Positions 25,101 to 40,100 of a stretch of 64,000 nucleotides of DNA are shown here, in pieces; positions within the stretch are counted from its first letter, which is position 1, and each line of letters starts with the position of its first letter. Below the pieces are notes generated by a model, which was not told where the DNA came from, did not search any database, and saw nothing but the letters and a program-made list of their open reading frames with translations. The DNA is taken from contig CM074190.1 of NCBI GenBank assembly GCA_037179385.1, forward strand, positions 8,085,784 through 8,149,783, read 5' to 3'. This DNA comes from Holothuria scabra (taxonomy: Eukaryota > Echinodermata > Holothuroidea > Aspidochirotida > Holothuriidae). A program made the translations under genes and the position numbers.

Positions 25101-28100
25101 AGTAAAGTCATAAAATGTAATGGAAGATAATTTGAAGAGAAGTATGATGAAAATTGTGTTATTTAGCTTTTTCTTCAAAATAAGTTTGGGGGGACTGCTC
25201 TTTACCTTTAAGTTTGATGTCAAGAGGGTCTAAATTGGTTAGTCATAATTTGTAAATCAGATTTTCTGTTTCAGGAAGTTGTGTGAATTAGAAAGTAATC
25301 CAGTTTACTTTTTTGAGCTGTTGATCAGTGGTGCAGAGCAAGGGATACATCCGCATCTATGCAATGAGGATGTTAAATTAGTGGTCCAGTGAGCGTGATT
25401 GGGTGCAATTCGTGTGTGCTTGCCTTTTGACCTCTAGGCACCTATCAAAAAAAGTAGGGGAATCTCATTAGTGTCCATCCTTCTCCACTCTGGATCAGGT
25501 CCTTAATGGGCCAATAGGCTCCCTGATCTTCAAAGATAAACATACCATACCAATCTTGTGTGTAATATAAACTTGACCAATCACATATTTCATTTTCTCT
25601 CTTATGTAGGCGAAACCAAAATTACCATGATATTCTGAAAGGTTTGAATCTGAACTCCAAAGGACAGAGTGTATTTGACTTGACCAATCAGTTTCATCAT
25701 TTCTACTTCCTGGGTGATTTGAATTACAGGGTTGAATGGAATGTCCAGGTATGAAAATAGTTTTTAAAAGGGCTCATTGAGTTTGTATAGATAACTAAAT
25801 TACAGTGTTTTAGGGTTACTACCACATGAAAAAGCTTATAGTTAGCATAAATGTTAAGTTTCATATCCAATAGTTACTGAAAAGTTAAATTTTTAATTTT
25901 GTATTCTGACTTGTAACGGCTGCGTGCATAATTTGAAAAAAGGGGTCTGGTCACAAATTTTTGAAAACTGAATTGAACTGTTAAGTACCCATTCATAAAA
26001 CAGTTATTTGTTTGTAGAACATGAGTAATGTCTAAGTTTGACCATTTATCATTGCTATGTCAAGAAAAATTGACCTGTTTAAAAAAAATTGTTAAATTTC
26101 GTGAACGGACTCAATGAGCTGCTTTTAAAAAAAATGGATTTCATGGTGTGCATCAAGTTCTATAGAGAGAACAAGATACGTCTGGTGGTCAGTTGGCGTT
26201 GTTAAGCTTTCATGTTTTTTTTTTTTTTTCTTTTTTTGCTTTCTAGCCGTTTAAAATTTGTAAGTTAAGTACATGGTGTGGGTAATGAACTGATGAAGAT
26301 GTGATATATTATTCCACAAGGCCAGTGAGCATTGACTGAGACATTTTTACTCATATAATTAATTGGTGAGCTCAGCTAATTTTAAGTATACCCAGAAGGC
26401 TAGTAAATAATTCTTTTGATTAAGTTTGCATATTCCTTTATCAGTTAATTTTTAAAATGTCCTTTAACTTTCCTATGTTTATGACAACGCTTAATTGTGT
26501 CAAATGCAGATTGATTACTGCAGTGCCAAGGTTTACAGTCAGTTTGATGTCTAGATATCTTGACATCATACAAAACACAATATATCATTCTCAATTACTT
26601 TTAGTAGATGTCCTTTTAATTAATTTATCATACAAGAAGATTTGGGTCAGTTTTATCACCAGTTAGAGGTTAACCTGTGCATTAGCACAAGATAATGCAT
26701 GGTGGGAGAGTTAATGCAAGTGATACAATCATAGCCCCACTGCTTCCAGCAGTTTCATTATCCTTCTATTTTTACGCACAGGTCTAGAGTTGTTTAACTT
26801 TTTTCCCTCAAACATTATAATATTTTTATTTAAAAGAGAAACTGCAATTCTGTTTGTAAATGATCAGGTTGAAATAGTGCAACCTGGAGTAAAATGGAAT
26901 AGGCCAGTATTAGTTTATGCCAGGATAACACACTTTAATCAACACATTTTAATTTGTGATACAGCTTATGAAGAGAAATTGAAAGAGGTTTATTCTTAAT
27001 GTAGGAAATTTGATGACTGTTATCATGTGATTATAGGTTGGCTAACTAAGTAATCACTTAATCACCTTTCAGGATAAAGGTTTTAGAAACTTGACAGAGC
27101 AATTCTTTAAATATATCTACAGTTTTTAATGCCACTCAACAGCACAAAGATGCTACCTGTCTAATTACAAGATAAAATGCCCATTAAGAAGGCATAAAAT
27201 TTTTTTTGAAGCAAGGGGCCGAATCTCTAATATCAGATAATGCTACCACCTACCTATTTTAATTAAGTATTAAAACCTAGCAGTATTTAAAGTATCTGTG
27301 ATCTCTTTCAACTCCACTCACAAGCACTGAGATGCCATTTGCCTCTTTCAATGATACTATTTGGTTTGTAAAAATGCATTTTCTTTCAAGTTTTAAGAGT
27401 AATGTAGTATCAGGTAATTCCACTGCCTACCCTCTCTGCTTATGTAAAGCTGCTTAGCATTATTATGTTGAAGCTTATACAGTGCAAAATCAGAAAATGA
27501 CCTTAGTCAAGAAACAAGGGAATTTTTTGTTAGTTGATGATACAAAATAAAGGTTGGGGCAGTTTCTTTTTTTCCATTTAATTCCCTCATATCTGTGTTC
27601 ATCTCTTTATAAAATTGTCAGGATATTCTTCATCATATAAACAAAAAGGATTATGATACATTACTGAAGTACGACCAGTTGAATAAACAGAAGAGTTTAG
27701 ATGCTGTCTTCGTGGGCTTCAGTAAGTATTCATTCATGATTTTGTGGAATATTTCTCCTTTTTGAATCAGAAAGTTGTTATACTTTACTGTTGATGTGAT
27801 GTGATTTTTGGCATTCAGTCCCATATACCATTTACCTTTTGGAAGCAATTAAAAGTACAACCAGTAGCCACCTGGCATATTTTCCTGTGTATGAAAAGTT
27901 TCCTCTTTTTCCATAATACCAACGCTTTATTTTACCATCAAAGTCGGTGGATTGAAAAATTTTGTGAACCAGCTCATCATCAGTATCAAATGTGTTGAAT
28001 GAATGAACACCCAAATGCGATGTTTTTAATGTTGCTAAGAAGAAAATTTGGACATTCTTAATATTTGAGGTTTGAGAAGCAGCAGCTGTTCACTGGCCCC

Positions 28101-31100
28101 ATACAAGTGATTTTGTTGGCTGACCCCATACAAGTGATTTTGTCCTTGAACAATCAACATTCATTTCCTAGTTGACTGTGGGACAACTAATTAAATACAC
28201 AATAACCTATTCACATCCACACCCTTCATGTTAGTGTGTTCATGTTTAAATTTTGTGTGGAAGCAAAGTTCCTCTTAGCAGGTTTATGGAACCTACTGCC
28301 TTTGTGTTTGATGCTCCACATAATCAATGGAGTAGGGAAAACAAGCCAGTGAGCCACAACTGGAAAAAAGGCTGTGGCTGGCTCAACCTGAACCAATTGG
28401 TTGGAAACTGGGCCATAAAACTCCATCTTACTAACTCGGCAGGGTTATATTACAAGTTAGATGTGTGTATGTAACTCCCTGGCTACATTTTACTACACTA
28501 CACTATACTATACGAATTAGTCATCCCTACGGCAACTGTCAACGGGTGTAAAGGAAAATTAGTCTACAAATATTTTAACAAAGGAAATTCTTTCTATGGT
28601 TATTCAAAAAATAGGAACAGTAATGCACCTCCACTTCCACAGTAGTCTTCATACAATCTGAGGTATTTTACACGATCTTCTCCCTTGCGAGTATTCAAAG
28701 AATACTTGTTTATGACAAAGTATCTCTCTTTTTGTTAGCTTGCTGGTAAGATCTGGTAAGAGTAATTCTTCACTAGTTGTTATTATGGCGCCCTCTACAA
28801 TTGCCTTTTATGCAGACATGACATAAAAAGAATAATAGGTTTGTCAGTCTGTGTAAAGTTTTAAGGGTTTAGAAACCATACTAGAAGTGTCTGAGGAAGC
28901 AATAGTTCATTACTCTAAATTACACTTAGCTTTACCTTGTTCCCTTAAATTAATCTTTCCCTGAAGACACTATACTGAGCTGTATGTCTTTATTAAAGCT
29001 TGTTTGTTTTTGGCATGGTCAAAGATAGAGCACTGAAGTGAATCTCTGCAGACTGATAGCTGATGCTCCAAACACTAGCAAATGATGTAATTATGTGAGC
29101 AGTGTCCCTTGTAACAAACACACAACTACTCACTTACTTTTTTAACTGTATGGCATTGTGTCAAATATGCACAGATGCTTAAGGACATTATATTTCAAGT
29201 TGAATCAAAGACTGTTCATTAAATTACACTCTTCAAAAGAATTTGTTTCAACGCATATGTTTTTATAATCCTTTTAAAAACAATGGAAGAATGGCAGTAT
29301 GTTATTGTTTTACTTTCAACCACCATTGAGTGTATACACTTTAGTTTAGCAAATGTTTCTTTGCCTTCCTCACCATGAACACCTCACAATTTGCCCAGAA
29401 GCATTTACAAGAACATTTCCTGCTTCTGATTGGTTAACCATATAGCCTGGACAACTAATCAGCTACAAAATTTTGTAATTTTATCTGAACTTGATTTTTC
29501 TTGTTTTGAACCAAACATTGCCTTCGCATAATAGCTTCTTAAGGGGCTATAATACCATCATTGACCATTAAATAAAAACAGTAAACTGTACCTTACTGCA
29601 ACCATTCTTTAATTTAGGATGTATTCATGAATCTTCATGAGCAATTCCTTTAATTGCCACTCCCCAGCTTATTGCCAAAATGAGAATTCAATGTCAGAAT
29701 CAGGAACCTTTTGTACTTCATAAATGAATCCTTCAAGTCATGGTATTATACACATACAGTATTTAGATCTTTTTTAATCACTATCAATTTGTACAGGTTA
29801 TATTGATATAATACTATGAATCAAATTGAGGATTGTGATATGGTCAGACTATCAATCCCATTCTTTTTGACAGAGGCCAAAGGTCACATGCACTTGGTTC
29901 AGGTGAATGAAACACTTGGTAATTGCTATTAAATGAAGCCAAGAGGAACGCTATTTACTCCCCTTTGACATATAGTCACTAAACCTATGAACTTTCTGGT
30001 TAGCCTTAAATTACCTCCTACCCCACCTGAGGTATATGTTGAAAGGATATTGCAGGAATTTTGGGGATGGGAAAAGAGGGGGGGGGGGCTGCCATTTGAC
30101 CTAGAAGTAAAAGATACCTTTCTTACTTAGGAAAAATTCTTTTCAGCCCCTCCCCACCCCAACCATATGTTCATCAGATTTGATCAGTGGCATTAAAGTC
30201 ATCTAAAAGGACTGACCAGGTTACTGTTAGAAATGTTAGGAAGCAGCTGAAATGTAAAACGGATGTAATATTTATGCAAATCATGGAACAATTCAACAGG
30301 GAATAGAGTATTATTAGCAGAGGGGAGGATGTTAGAATTGTGGAACTTTCTGATGCTTAATAATATTAGTTATGAAATTATCATAGGCCATATCCTAGAA
30401 ATTATAGTTATTATTCGACATATGTGGAATTACTATTTTCTATTATCTAAGTTTTGTCTTTGGTCAGGACTTTGAGAAGGCTTGATATTCTTCACTAGTT
30501 ATTTGTTTATACAGTTTATATGTTGAAGATGATTCTTCCCATGATGTTTGAAATTTTTGCATGTTTGTATGTTAAATAAACTGGTGTTTGACGTAAAACA
30601 TGTTTCTAAAATTCATAACATTGGGAGAGGGTACAGTAATTTTAGTGGGAAATCATAAAGAGTAGCAAAATTTGGAAACTGTTCAAACCATAATTATGAC
30701 ATACAACATCAAAACAGGTGAACACAAAAGTAATGTTTGTGACTGATACCCTATCACAGATGAAAGTGTGAATCGTTAAAGGGATTGATGGATTAAAGTG
30801 TAAATAAAACATGTTGGTAAAAACCCTCTGACTTGCAGTGCATCTGAACTGTATTTGAAACCAAACTTTAACCTGGGTTAAACTTTGCCTTTTTATCTAG
30901 TCCACTCGCCCATTGGTGCTAGTGTGTCATTGAAATCTCATCTAGCCAGCTCACCGATTGAGAATGACAAATAATTTTGAAATAAAATCTTTTAGAGATA
31001 AAAAGGTGATGATAAATTTTAAATTTTACTTTTTCGGACAGATGAAAGTGAAATAACATTCGCTCCAACCTATCGATATGAGCTGGGTCTCAGGACGGTC

Positions 31101-34100
31101 TACGCCTACAAGAAAGTCAAGAAGACAAAGGTATGTATTGTTAGACACAGGAAATGAGAGGGGGTGGGACTGAAGCAGGGGGTTAAGACTGAAGTGGTGT
31201 GTTAAGACTGAAGTGGTTTGTTAAGACTGAAGTGGTGTGTTAAGACTGAAGTGGTGTGTTAAGACTGAAGTGGTGTGTTAAGACTGAAGTGGTGTGTTAA
31301 GACTGAAGTGGTGTGTTAAGACTGAAGTGGTGTGTTAAGACTGAAGTGGTGTGTTAAGACTGAAGTGGTGTGTTAAGACTGAAGTTGTGTGTTAAGACTG
31401 AAGTGGTGTGTTGAGACTGAAGTTGTGTGTTAAGACTGAAGTGGTGTGTTAAGACTGAAGGGGGTGCATGGAGTAAATTTTGACAAACCTTTTGCTGCAT
31501 TTAATTTGTCTCTCAGTAAGGAAGATGCAGAGGGCAAATAACATCTTGAAGAGCAAACATATTGTTTTGGTCTTTGAATGTAAGAGGGAAGTGTTGCAAG
31601 ATATCCTTTTTGTATCCAGTGAGAAAATTAAAAAAATTTTCACTTAAGAAAACATTTAATTTTTCAAAATTTACCAAATTTACAGTGAAACAATTGGCAT
31701 TTTATACAGCACTAGTTTTCACATTTAGAATGGTTTTGATGAGCTGCTAATAATTTCTGCAAGAAGTACTGGATTAGTAAATACAGTAAAACAAACTGTT
31801 GAATTCATCAGTTTGACAAATTTTGCACACATTTTTAACATGAAAATTGTTATGAGAAGATATTAAGAAGAGAGGAACTCTACAACTGTGCTGTGTTAAC
31901 TTAGGTCTTTTTTGGTGTATTGTAACAAGAGTTTTTGATTCAGTGAGAATTGCTTTTTTCCACAAAAAATTAAGTATATTTGGGTTTATAATGTGAGCTG
32001 TAGATGATATGTGGAGGGTCAGCTTGATATAGCAATTCCTATGACAATACATACATTAGTATTTAAACTCATCGTTTAATCTACATTATATATTTAAACC
32101 AATTGGTTAGAAATTGGGCCATAAAACTCCATCTGACTAATTATGTTTTCTGTTATGTGTATAATGTCATGAGCAGCAACACATCCTTCACCCAATGGAT
32201 GACATGTGACTGACCTTAAAAAAACTTTCACAGCTTAGATCAGGAAATGTTTATGAATTCAGAAAGATGACCTTGGATATACTTTCACTCTTAGTACATT
32301 CAGTATTAAACCTTGAATTACATTGCTCTCACAAAAATGAGAAATGTGATCACGAACTTTAATGTAAAAGCCATATTATAAGGAGGAGGGTGTCAATTAT
32401 CTCAATTAAATGCTCATGAATCAAATTTATTATAGGTTAAAAACTTAAAAAGACCTTCTCCAGTATAATACCAAGCTGTCATTGGAATAATTGGTAGATT
32501 TTTGCCATGTAGATGTAAATGGAGACAGCTGTTGCTACTTTGGTCAATGTTAGTCAGCTGAACCAGGACTTCAAGTTTCCCAACTGACACAAACTGCTTA
32601 TTACAACTAACTGACTGGCAGCTAGTTCTCTGAAAATGAGTGGCATATTTCCCTCAAAATGCTGTCAAGATGTATTTTTTTTTGTGTGTAGAATATAATT
32701 TACAAAAATATGAGTGAAAGAAAACAACTTAAAGCTTTCAAAATAAAAAATAATATGCTAAAAGTTAGAAGTTTGGAGAAGAGGGACTTTGCCTACTTGA
32801 CCCTCATTGCACCATTGCCCTAGATCTGTGACCTCCAGCATAGAAACCCTTCTTGTACCCACCAGAGTGCTGTACTCTTTATCATCAGTATCTCAACTGA
32901 CACTCAGCATTTTCTAGCTACACCCTGAATAGTCTGTCAGCTAATGAGAAGCAACTAGCTGTATGTTTTTTTTTCACATCTTGGACCTTAAGACCTTGGA
33001 GTTACTCCAATATTGATCAATAATAACAACTGCAGTTCCAGAATTTGGAGTGGTCTTGTAGATGTGTGACACTTTTTACCCCAGCTAGTGGGAAAGATGG
33101 GTTAGGTTAGATGGAGATTTATGACCCAGTTTCTAACCAATTGATGATAATGAAGGGAGAGAGTTAAGGGTAGGTTTATTGTGGTGAAAAACCAGGTGCA
33201 GAGAAAATCACATGGAGTACTAGAAATTGCTTGGCCTGCATTTCCATTCTGATTTCATGTTGAGTTTGTTATGTGACAAATAAAATCACCATGACACCAT
33301 GTAAAAGCTTTCAAAGAAACAAACTTAGTTCCAAGCTGCTGTGCATGAACTCAATAAGATATGTACCTGAAAATAATTAAGAAATTTCTGAAATGTAAAA
33401 AAAATTTACTAAGATAACAAAACTGCCAACTAATTCATTTCACAAAACTTTTTCAATGGGTCATGTTACTGTAGAGGTAATCTTGCTATCAAGAGTCTTC
33501 ACTAACTGCCATTTGGAATTGCTTTGATGGACTGCTTCTTCTTTGGCTGAAATATTGTATCAAACATGTGACAGGCACGTAAAAGAGCATATTTATTTTT
33601 AGAAAAGTATACCTATTACAATTCATATTTAGCATCCATCATTGTGAACTGGTCATTTGTTTTAGTGACATTGTTCTCATTTGGTAGTGTTTTATCTCTC
33701 TTCTTTTTTGTTTTCCCCTCCCAATCTCTTTCCTGTTCCTTCCAAATCCCCATTTTGTCCTATCATGTTGTTAGCCTTGTCACTGCCTTTCCTTCGTACA
33801 CCATGTCATTCTCATTTTGACAGATTCGGATCAACGAACCATCCTGGTGCGACCGAGTTCTGTGGAGGTCTTTTCCAGGAACTTACAATGAGAATTTCAC
33901 ATATGGTAGGTCAAATGTGACAATTTTTTCCAGAGTAGAAGAAATTTGTGTAAATTAAAGTTAGTCATTATTTCATACTAGTGTAGGGGTTCAAAGGGAA
34001 TAAGAGTCTGGAAAATTATTTTGAAATAAATGTCTAGGGAGAAAGAAATATTTCAAGAATACCTTGTCTATGGATAACTCAAGAATATGCACCATATATT

Positions 34101-37100
34101 ATTGTGATTGTTTTAAACAATGTCATTTTCCTTTTTTTTAGGTTGTTCCAAGGACATTGTTACAAGTGACCATTCACCTGTGTTTGCTACATTTCTTGTT
34201 GGTATATTACCACCAGCTACTATCCCTGACAGTAAGTCCCAGATTCTTATTTGGGCTTTTCCATAAAATACTTTTATCAAAAGATTTCAAAAATGCATTC
34301 TTACAAATATTTTGACTATGATAAACGTAAAATTGGCACACATGTCTCATTTGTGCATTTTCTTTGTTGGTGTGAAATTATTTGGACATATTTCTTTTAT
34401 TACTATTTTAAGTTCACAAAAAAAGGGAAAAAAAAGGATCATAAATTGGACAGAAAGCTGAAAAAGATTATAGAGATTCTTTTGCAACCTCTTTGTTCCT
34501 TCTAAGTATTCTGTTTGAAATTTCAGATACACAAGACAACCAAAATATAAAAATAATTTTTGGTGAAGTAGAAGCAACTCTCAAGACTTCCATGTGTAGC
34601 AGGACGTTCTTTCTGGAATTTCACTCGACTTGTATGGAAAGTAAGAAAATATTTAATTTTATTAGAGCCTATAAACAAACTTTGAATCTTCTTTTATTTT
34701 CTATTTGTAATGGACAACAGCTTAAACCTTTAGTTTGGTGTTATACTTTAAAGGCCCAGTTCTCTCAGCCCAAACAGTACCAATTCTCCTAACCTTCTTA
34801 ATGAAGCCCCTCCCATAATTGTCTGAAATTCATCGTCATCCAGACATAATCTCAGTTTATTGCTTCAGGGTGAGTATAGAAAAACTCAATATATACAATC
34901 AAAACACTCTCAGTACTGTTCATACTGTGTAATATAAGCTTTGGTATTCTGCATTGTTTGAATTAGCTGTCAATCAAAGAGCTGAGCCAGGTACCAAAAT
35001 TGTAGTTTGGGGTGAGAGGTTTGGCCCTTTAAGAAACCATAGTGCTTGTTTTTGAACCTTCTTTGTATTTGTCTTGTAGTTGGTCTTGCATGCAGTGTCT
35101 GGCATTTTTCTTACAACCATCATTTGCATTTTACATGAAGATTGTCATCTTGCATGTTTTATTCACAAAACTTTACCTCCAAATTATGTTATCTGTCATG
35201 TAATAAAAACACCAGGTGCTAGAATTTTCTTGGCAGGTTTGCAATTTTAGTCAAGTACTGTATAACAGTTATAGAGTTTCATTTTGAAACTTGCAATGCA
35301 GAAATCGTGAACTGTTTGTAAAAATATAGAAGTACAGGAACAAATTCCCTTTTATTTATCTTAAGGAATGCAAATGTTCTTCCTAAGCAGCAGGGGAAGA
35401 TACCTTTGCATTCCAGTTTTGCGTAACATCTGATCACACTGTGGAAAGATACATTTCATTCACACCTAAATAAATTTATTTATTTTGAAAAAGATATGAA
35501 CAAAATTTTGAGGAATTGAGCCTTAATTTGTGTAAGTAAAAACTTAATTGTAGTCGACAAAAATTCTTTGTTTCCCTTTCGCTAAATCTAAATGTTACCA
35601 AAGGCCTATGCTATCAGTAGTTTATGTGATGTTACATAGATATTGCATACCAAATAATAAACAGGATGTTATGTCATACAACTTTATGTCAACTCAATAA
35701 AACACTCATTGTAAAATGATTGTTGATCTTTACAACTCAGGGCTGGAAAAAGGTTCATCTCCCTGCAAGCAAGTCAAAATATCTGACAATTTAAGTCCCA
35801 ACTAACTAACTGACAATTTCTACGTAGTGTCCAGTAGTACAGAACAGGTCAAATTTTCCTCAAAGTCTCCAAACTTCTCTCCAAATGTCATAATTTTCCA
35901 GCGAAGAGCTACCTAAATCGCTGGATTTTCACACCCACTCATAGATTTGGATTTACACCAAAGGCTTTAAATCATTTGTACTTAAGAATTTTTAGGTTGC
36001 TCTTAGTTGTCTTTTAACTGTTGTGTTTTACAGCTAAGGTTACCTCCAAGAAAAATACAGAATGTGAACAACTCACCAGTGATGAAGTCAGGCCGGTTTG
36101 GAGGAGTGAACAATTGCCAGAGGTAAATTGATGTGAACAATTGAAACATCGGCATACAGCACAACAATGATGCTGTCCATGTGACAAGTAGTAATGATAA
36201 AAAAGGCCAGTGTTTTGGAAGGGCAGGGTGTGGTTGCAAAAATATTAATACAAGAACAAAGCAGTCATACATATAAAGAAAAAAAATTTTTAAAAGTGAC
36301 TTGTCTGGAGGCTGAATTCTTACGTATTATTGCAGCATGTGAAAAGAAAGTAAATATTTACAATGTTTGAACCGATGTTTCAACACAGAGGATTCTTGGT
36401 AATGTTCTGCATGCAGTTCCTTATTAACTATTCCATTTTATATTTACGTTATCCACAGTTGGTACCTATTTTTTCGGACACTAGTTACCTTGAAGATCAG
36501 CATATTTTGCTTTCCTTAAAGAGTGAGGACAGCGGAGAATCATATGGTAGGTCAAGCAGAGTAAAACTCTTTTCTTCAAAGTACTTTCATGACTATGATT
36601 CATCCTGTTAGTCTTTGTCTGAAATTGAGGCGTTGCGCGTTTGGTGTAAGCATGGAAGTAGATTACCTGCAAAATAGTCAGATTTAAATACCCCTGCTGA
36701 TGTTTCATTGGGTGAGCAAAGACTTATTAACACTTTTTGCATGTTTACAGTCAGTATAAAGGGTACAAATTCTGCTCAAAATAACTCAAATTAATGCAGA
36801 ATTATAGTTTGGTCATAACATCATCATTGTGTATCAGACTTTTGGCCCTTTTGGATGCTTTTCTATGATTTGTTTATTTTCATCAGCATTTTAGATTGTA
36901 TGTTTGGTCTAATGGTACAGCATCCGCATCTCACGCGGAAGGCCCGGGTTCCCTGCCCAGGTCAAGTCATACAAAGACTCTAAAAAAGGAACCTACTGCC
37001 ATTGTGCATGATGCTCCGCATAAGCAATGGAGTAGGGAAAACAAGCCAGTGAGTCACAAATGGCAAAAAGGCCGTGGCCGGCTCGACTTGAACCAGTGGG

Positions 37101-40100
37101 TTGGAAACTAGACCATAAAACTCCATCTAAGTAACCAACTAATTCATCAGCATTTAAGAGAAGTCAAATTGCTAGGAATAGGAATTTTGAACTGCTTTTG
37201 AAAGCTTTTGTCAAAATTGTAATGAGTGCTTGCTTTTCCTCTCTTGCTCTGAGAGGTGATTGTACTCAATATGTGTACTTGTAAAGAGTATGTTCTCCTA
37301 ATCGCATGAAGTGAGTACTTGAATTCATTCACATGTAAGGAATACTCATATATATGATGATTATTTGTACTCATGTAGATGTAGGTCTATCTGTACCTAC
37401 AGGGGTATGTACTTTAGTGTGTGCTTGGAACTTACTCACTTGTAAGGAATACTGATCAACTTAATGACTACTTATACTCTCTTAGGTTTGTACTTGCAGA
37501 GAGTATTTACTCATTCTCACATTCATTTGTAGGAAGTACTTACTTAGTTATGAGTACCTGTACTCACTCAGATCAGTATCTGTACTTATAGAGAGTATGC
37601 ACTGTAGGGGGTCCTTGGAACTTATTCACTTGTAAGGACTACTTGTACTCACTTAGGTCTGTACTTGGAGAGAGTATTTACTCATTCTCACATTCATTTG
37701 TTGGAAGTACTTATTTAGAGTACTTCTACTCACTTGAGTCCATGTCTGTACTTATAGAGAGTATGTACTCATAAAAATGTGTAGTGAATACTTGAATTAT
37801 TTCACTTTTAGGGAGCACTCAGTCACTTAATGATTATAAGTACTTACTTAAGTCAGTACTTGTAGTGACTAGAGAGTATGTAACTATACACACATTCATT
37901 TTAAGCAAGACCTTATGTAAGTCTTGAGTACTTGTACTCACATAGGTCAGTTTCAATACTTATTAAGGGTAATTACTCATTGTAACATTTATTAGTAGGG
38001 AGGTAGTCACTTGCTTTGTATTCAATTCAAGTATTTCTTAATAATTATTTCTACTCACTGGGGAGGAGTAACTTATATTCACTAAGCCCACTAAAATGTG
38101 TGTAATAAACTGATATCCGTGATAAATACAAATCTGCACTTATAAACAACCATAACCTCTAAAACTGTATTTAGGTCATTGTAGTTACACTTGATACAGT
38201 GAAATACAGTGAAAAGCTCAAAAAGCTGTGATAAAAATAATGGTAATTTTCCTTTCATACATTGTAACTGTAAATTTATTTTTCAACTCTATTCTTCCTT
38301 TTCCAGGAGAGTGTGTTCTTGAATTGAAGGATAAATTTACATCCAATCATGTGAGATTTTCTACCATTTTGACACACCACGGCCAGAAAACAGGATTGTT
38401 AAGGTTTGTTGCAGAATTTTATTCATTTATTGGCACATTTGATCAGATTTGTTGTGTTGAGTTAGTTAGATGGAGTTTTACGGCCCAGTTTCCAACCTAT
38501 TGGTTCAAGTCTAGCCGGCCACAGCCTTTTTTCCAGTTGAGTCTCACTGGCTTGTTTTCCCTACTCAATAGCTTTCAGTATGTGGAACATCACACACACG
38601 ACAGCAGTAGGTTCCATTTTTGCATAAATTGTGGAAAATTACATAATTTAGTTATCTTCTTTTGCATTTTACATAAAAAAAAATGATGCATACCTTTTCT
38701 TAGGCCTTTTTTACCTTTTTACTTCAATGGATTCATTAAATGTTAAAGAAGAAAAAAGAGTAAGAGTTTTTATTGTCCAATCAAGCAAAGGAAACCTTGG
38801 TTGTTTAGTCTACTGCTTTAATGGGAGTCATTGCTTCTTTCGGGAGGCAGTCAAGGGGGTAAGGGGCAAGTTCAATTCCCAGTTCAAGTTCAAGTCATAC
38901 AAAAGACTTTAAAATGAAACCTACTGCCATTATGCATAATGCGCTACTGAAGCAATATAGTACAAAAAAGGTCTTGCTTGCTACTAGATCAAGCCAGTGA
39001 ACCACAACTGGAAAAAATGCTGTGGGTGGCTCGACTTGAATCAATGGGTTGGAAACTGGGCTGTAAAATTCTATCTAATTAAGTAGCTAACTTGGATCTA
39101 GATCAAACCACAAGGTTGTAATTTGAGGCATTTAATCTTACACACCTACATCTGCTTTTTGCTACCAGATCAATATGGAGTTTGTTTTGTCAAAGGCTGG
39201 AGCAGTGTAATTAAAACAAAGTATGGTATTTCTTTGAGCTGATTGACTACGTAAGAAAAATTACTGAAGTAATGCTTTTATTCTATTTTTGTCAGAGGTC
39301 AAATGCACATTAAAGCAAAGGATGAAAGTCTCTATGGAAGTGCAAAGAAGATTCGCACTTACGGTGAGTCATTGGATCTACTACCTGTTCATTAAGAGTT
39401 TGCACATATTATAAATGGTATCTCCATGGGGTAAAAGTCTTGTCAGTCAGTGTGATGAAATGGTTAGATGGTATATCATGTGTATGGCAACAGAGTTGTA
39501 AGAATGCAAGTCCTTTTAATGAGATTACCGTATGCATGGTAACCTGCCCTGAAAATAAGTGATAAATAAGCTCTCCATTTAATAAGTTCTTCTTAAATTG
39601 GTAGATGGTATATCATGTGTATGGCAACAGGGTAAGAATGCAATAAAAAAGAATAAAGTCCTTTTAATGATATTACAGTATGCATGGTAACCTGCACTGA
39701 AGATAAGTGATAAATTAGCTCTCCATTTAATAAGTTCTTCTCAATGATGATTATTTAGCAGACAATACAATCCTGCAAGCAATGAGTAAAGTATTGTTTT
39801 GGTTACGAAGAGACAGCTAAATGAAATATTGGAAAAAACGTTTGGGAATTTTAAAAGAGTCACAATTGAGCAAAGAACAAATTAATTCTGTGGCATCTTT
39901 AACCAGTTTTTAAAGGCCTAACCCTCTCCTTTCAAACAGTTCCAATTCTCCTAACCTACTTACATATTACTTACCCTCTTACAACTGTCTTACACTGACT
40001 TCCTATGTTCATGGAAAGAGGATCATGGGAAAAAATCTATCACCACCATTCAAACCAAAAAAAGGAACACCAAGATGGCTGCTGTGAAGCTATATTTTAC

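Noticed and set aside
36897..36970. Functional tRNA-Glu gene
   Set aside because: The A box and anticodon-like loop are visible, but the B box is degraded and the sequence continues into a dispersed repeat body. It is a SINE head.
37255..37985. CRISPR-like array
   Set aside because: The units are degenerate and of variable length with no conserved repeat/spacer alternation, and this is an animal intron.
38228..38686. 152-aa plus-strand ORF
   Set aside because: Only 38307-38403 is real (SHIP exon 20). The rest is intron and reverse SINE.
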